Part shown: positions 63,031 through 64,000 of the stretch, in pieces
How the letters are laid out: every line of letters begins with the position of its first letter
Position numbering within the stretch: position 1 is the first letter of the stretch
Origin: Schaalia sp. Marseille-Q2122
GTDB taxonomy: Bacteria; Actinomycetota; Actinomycetes; Actinomycetales; Actinomycetaceae
Length of the DNA stretch: 64,000 nucleotides
Direction of reading: 5' to 3'
NCBI RefSeq assembly: GCF_903645355.1
Contig: NZ_CAHJXR010000001.1
Span: 124,001-188,000 of the forward strand
The notes under the pieces: generated by a model
Databases searched by the model: none
Seen by the model: only the letters and a program-made list of their open reading frames with translations
Told to the model about the DNA's origin: nothing
Position numbers and translations under genes: made by a program

Positions 63031-63443
63031 GCGTTAAAGTCCTGACCGAGTTCTTCAGCCTCACGGGTGCAATCAGCGCACAATCCGAAAAGCTCCATGG
63101 AGTGCTCCACGGCGGTGTAACCGTAGGCGGAGGCCACCTCATTGACCCAGGATTCAATATCCGTCTGCGCGATCTCGACAGCCTGCCCGCAGTTGCGGCA
63201 CACCAGGTGATGATGGTGCCCGTGGTTGTCGCACAGGCGGTAGAGGGCTTCCCCATCGGCTGAACGCAGCACGTCAACTTCGCCCGCATCCGCGAGGGAC
63301 TGCAGGTTGCGGTAGACGGTTGCCAGGCCGACGCGCTGCCCCTGCGTGTGCAGGTGCTCGAAGATCTGCTGAGCCGAGCGGAAATCATTGACGCGTTCGA
63401 GTTCCTCAAACACCGCTTGGCGTTGTTTGGTCATTCTCTGCAC
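63027..63443 (-). CDS. zur: Fur-family metalloregulator, probably Zur
   Basis: 138 residues. GTG at 63443 with AAGGAG 5 bases upstream. N-terminal winged helix (TKQRQAVFEELERVNDFRSAQQIFEHLHTQG), regulatory HHHHLVCRNCG and the structural zinc Cys pair CADC near the C-terminus. Zur represses zinc uptake when zinc is sufficient. The neighbouring znuB-like permease gene supports Zur over Fur. I found no clear Zur box in the 77 bp upstream. Confidence 0.9.
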   Translation of the reverse strand: MQRMTKQRQAVFEELERVNDFRSAQQIFEHLHTQGQRVGLATVYRNLQSLADAGEVDVLRSADGEALYRLCDNHGHHHHLVCRNCGQAVEIAQTDIESWVNEVASAYGYTAVEHSMELFGLCADCTREAEELGQDFNA

Positions 63444-63520
63444 GAGATCTCCTTCGGTGTGGGCTGCGGGGGCGGTGCCGCCTGGGTGCTGGGGTTCCTA
63501 GTGGGGTGGGTGGCGTGGGC

Positions 63521-64000
63521 TTAGGGGTTTTGCACCGTGCACGTGGCTCCGGACTGAGCAGAAGCTGCTGCTGCCTGCCGGTGGCGTTGCGCGCGACGCT
63601 GGCGGTCTACGAGGGTCCGTCCGGTGAAAGACAGGGCGTAGAGGCCGATGGCCAACATGACGATCATCGCGCCTGGGGACAGGTCAATGAAGTAGGTAAT
63701 GATAAGGCCACTAAGGCATACCATAGCCCCAATTGATGCTGAGTACACCATGGTGCTCATGAAGGACTTTGCCCACAATTGGGCGATCGCGACGGGGATC
63801 ACCATAATGGCCGACACGAGGAGCGCTCCCACCACCCTCATGGACACGGCGACCGTCAGGGCCGACATGACGGCGATCAGCATCGACAATGTGCGCACGG
63901 GCAGACCCGTAGAGCGGGCGAACTCCTCGTCATTGGAGACCGAGTACAGCGCAGGGGCAAGGCCCGCACCCACGGCGAGGATGCCTACCGCCAGGACGCT
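63521..64000 (-). CDS. znuB: Zinc/manganese ABC importer permease (ZnuB-like), 5' truncated
   Basis: The visible 160 codons lack the start, which lies beyond base 64000. ABC-3 family permease with about five visible helices. Family stretches include LPVRTLSMLIAVMSALTVAVSMRVVGALLVSAIMVIPVAIAQLWAKSF. It would import zinc with a binding protein and ATPase encoded further right. It is probably expressed with zur, which follows 77 bp downstream on the same strand. Confidence 0.88.
   Translation of the reverse strand, partial: SVLAVGILAVGAGLAPALYSVSNDEEFARSTGLPVRTLSMLIAVMSALTVAVSMRVVGALLVSAIMVIPVAIAQLWAKSFMSTMVYSASIGAMVCLSGLIITYFIDLSPGAMIVMLAIGLYALSFTGRTLVDRQRRAQRHRQAAAASAQSGATCTVQNP

Overview
The window looks like a chromosomal segment from a high-GC actinobacterium, most likely an Actinomycetaceae member (Actinomyces/Schaalia type). 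The reasons are the GC-rich coding sequence, frequent GTG/TTG starts, a eukaryote-like UGPase, a fimbrial shaft pilin of Actinomyces/Corynebacterium style, and gene order. The species assignment is inference. I saw no rRNA, tRNA, CRISPR array, transposase or integrase.

The backbone is a conserved actinobacterial block: comEA-comEC-holA (5.5-9.0 kb), rpsT and lepA-trmB-hemW (20.1-26.2 kb), DUF3097-hrcA-dnaJ-rsmE (32.7-36.8 kb), phoH-ybeY-CNNM/CBS-era (39.1-43.3 kb), leuA-recO-uppS (59.1-62.4 kb), then a DedA-like gene, zur and a truncated znuB at the right edge. On the left are a truncated TauE-like permease, a NhaC-like antiporter, proC and a HerA-like ATPase.

Four accessory blocks interrupt this backbone. 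(1) A complete L-rhamnose locus (9.0-19.8 kb): LacI repressor, four-gene ABC importer, mutarotase, isomerase, kinase and a class II aldolase. Near-identical 12-bp boxes (TGAAWCGWTTCA) at the promoters tie it together as one regulon. (2) A TPR protein (20.7-21.8 kb). (3) A second sugar locus (26.4-32.5 kb): cupin protein, LacI regulator, MalEFG-like importer and a GH32/43/68-like hydrolase, with its own operator. (4) A block between era and leuA (43.3-58.7 kb).

Block 4 is the most unusual part. It starts with a permease pair and continues with a type III restriction-modification operon (mod-res) that also carries an SNF2 helicase. Two different toxin-antitoxin modules flank that operon, and beyond them lie an orphan methyltransferase and a pilin gene with no sortase. 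The mod gene has an uninterrupted 10-base C tract (G on the + strand) at codons 9-12, just after a GTG start with a strong ribosome binding site. This is the hallmark of a phase-variable methyltransferase (phasevarion), currently in the ON frame. Three copies of a previously unfamiliar palindromic element, with arms close to GGTCGCACCTGGTGGTAAA and a conserved CGAAAA-containing loop, lie at 45.3, 55.8 and 58.7 kb. The first two bracket the defence module almost exactly.
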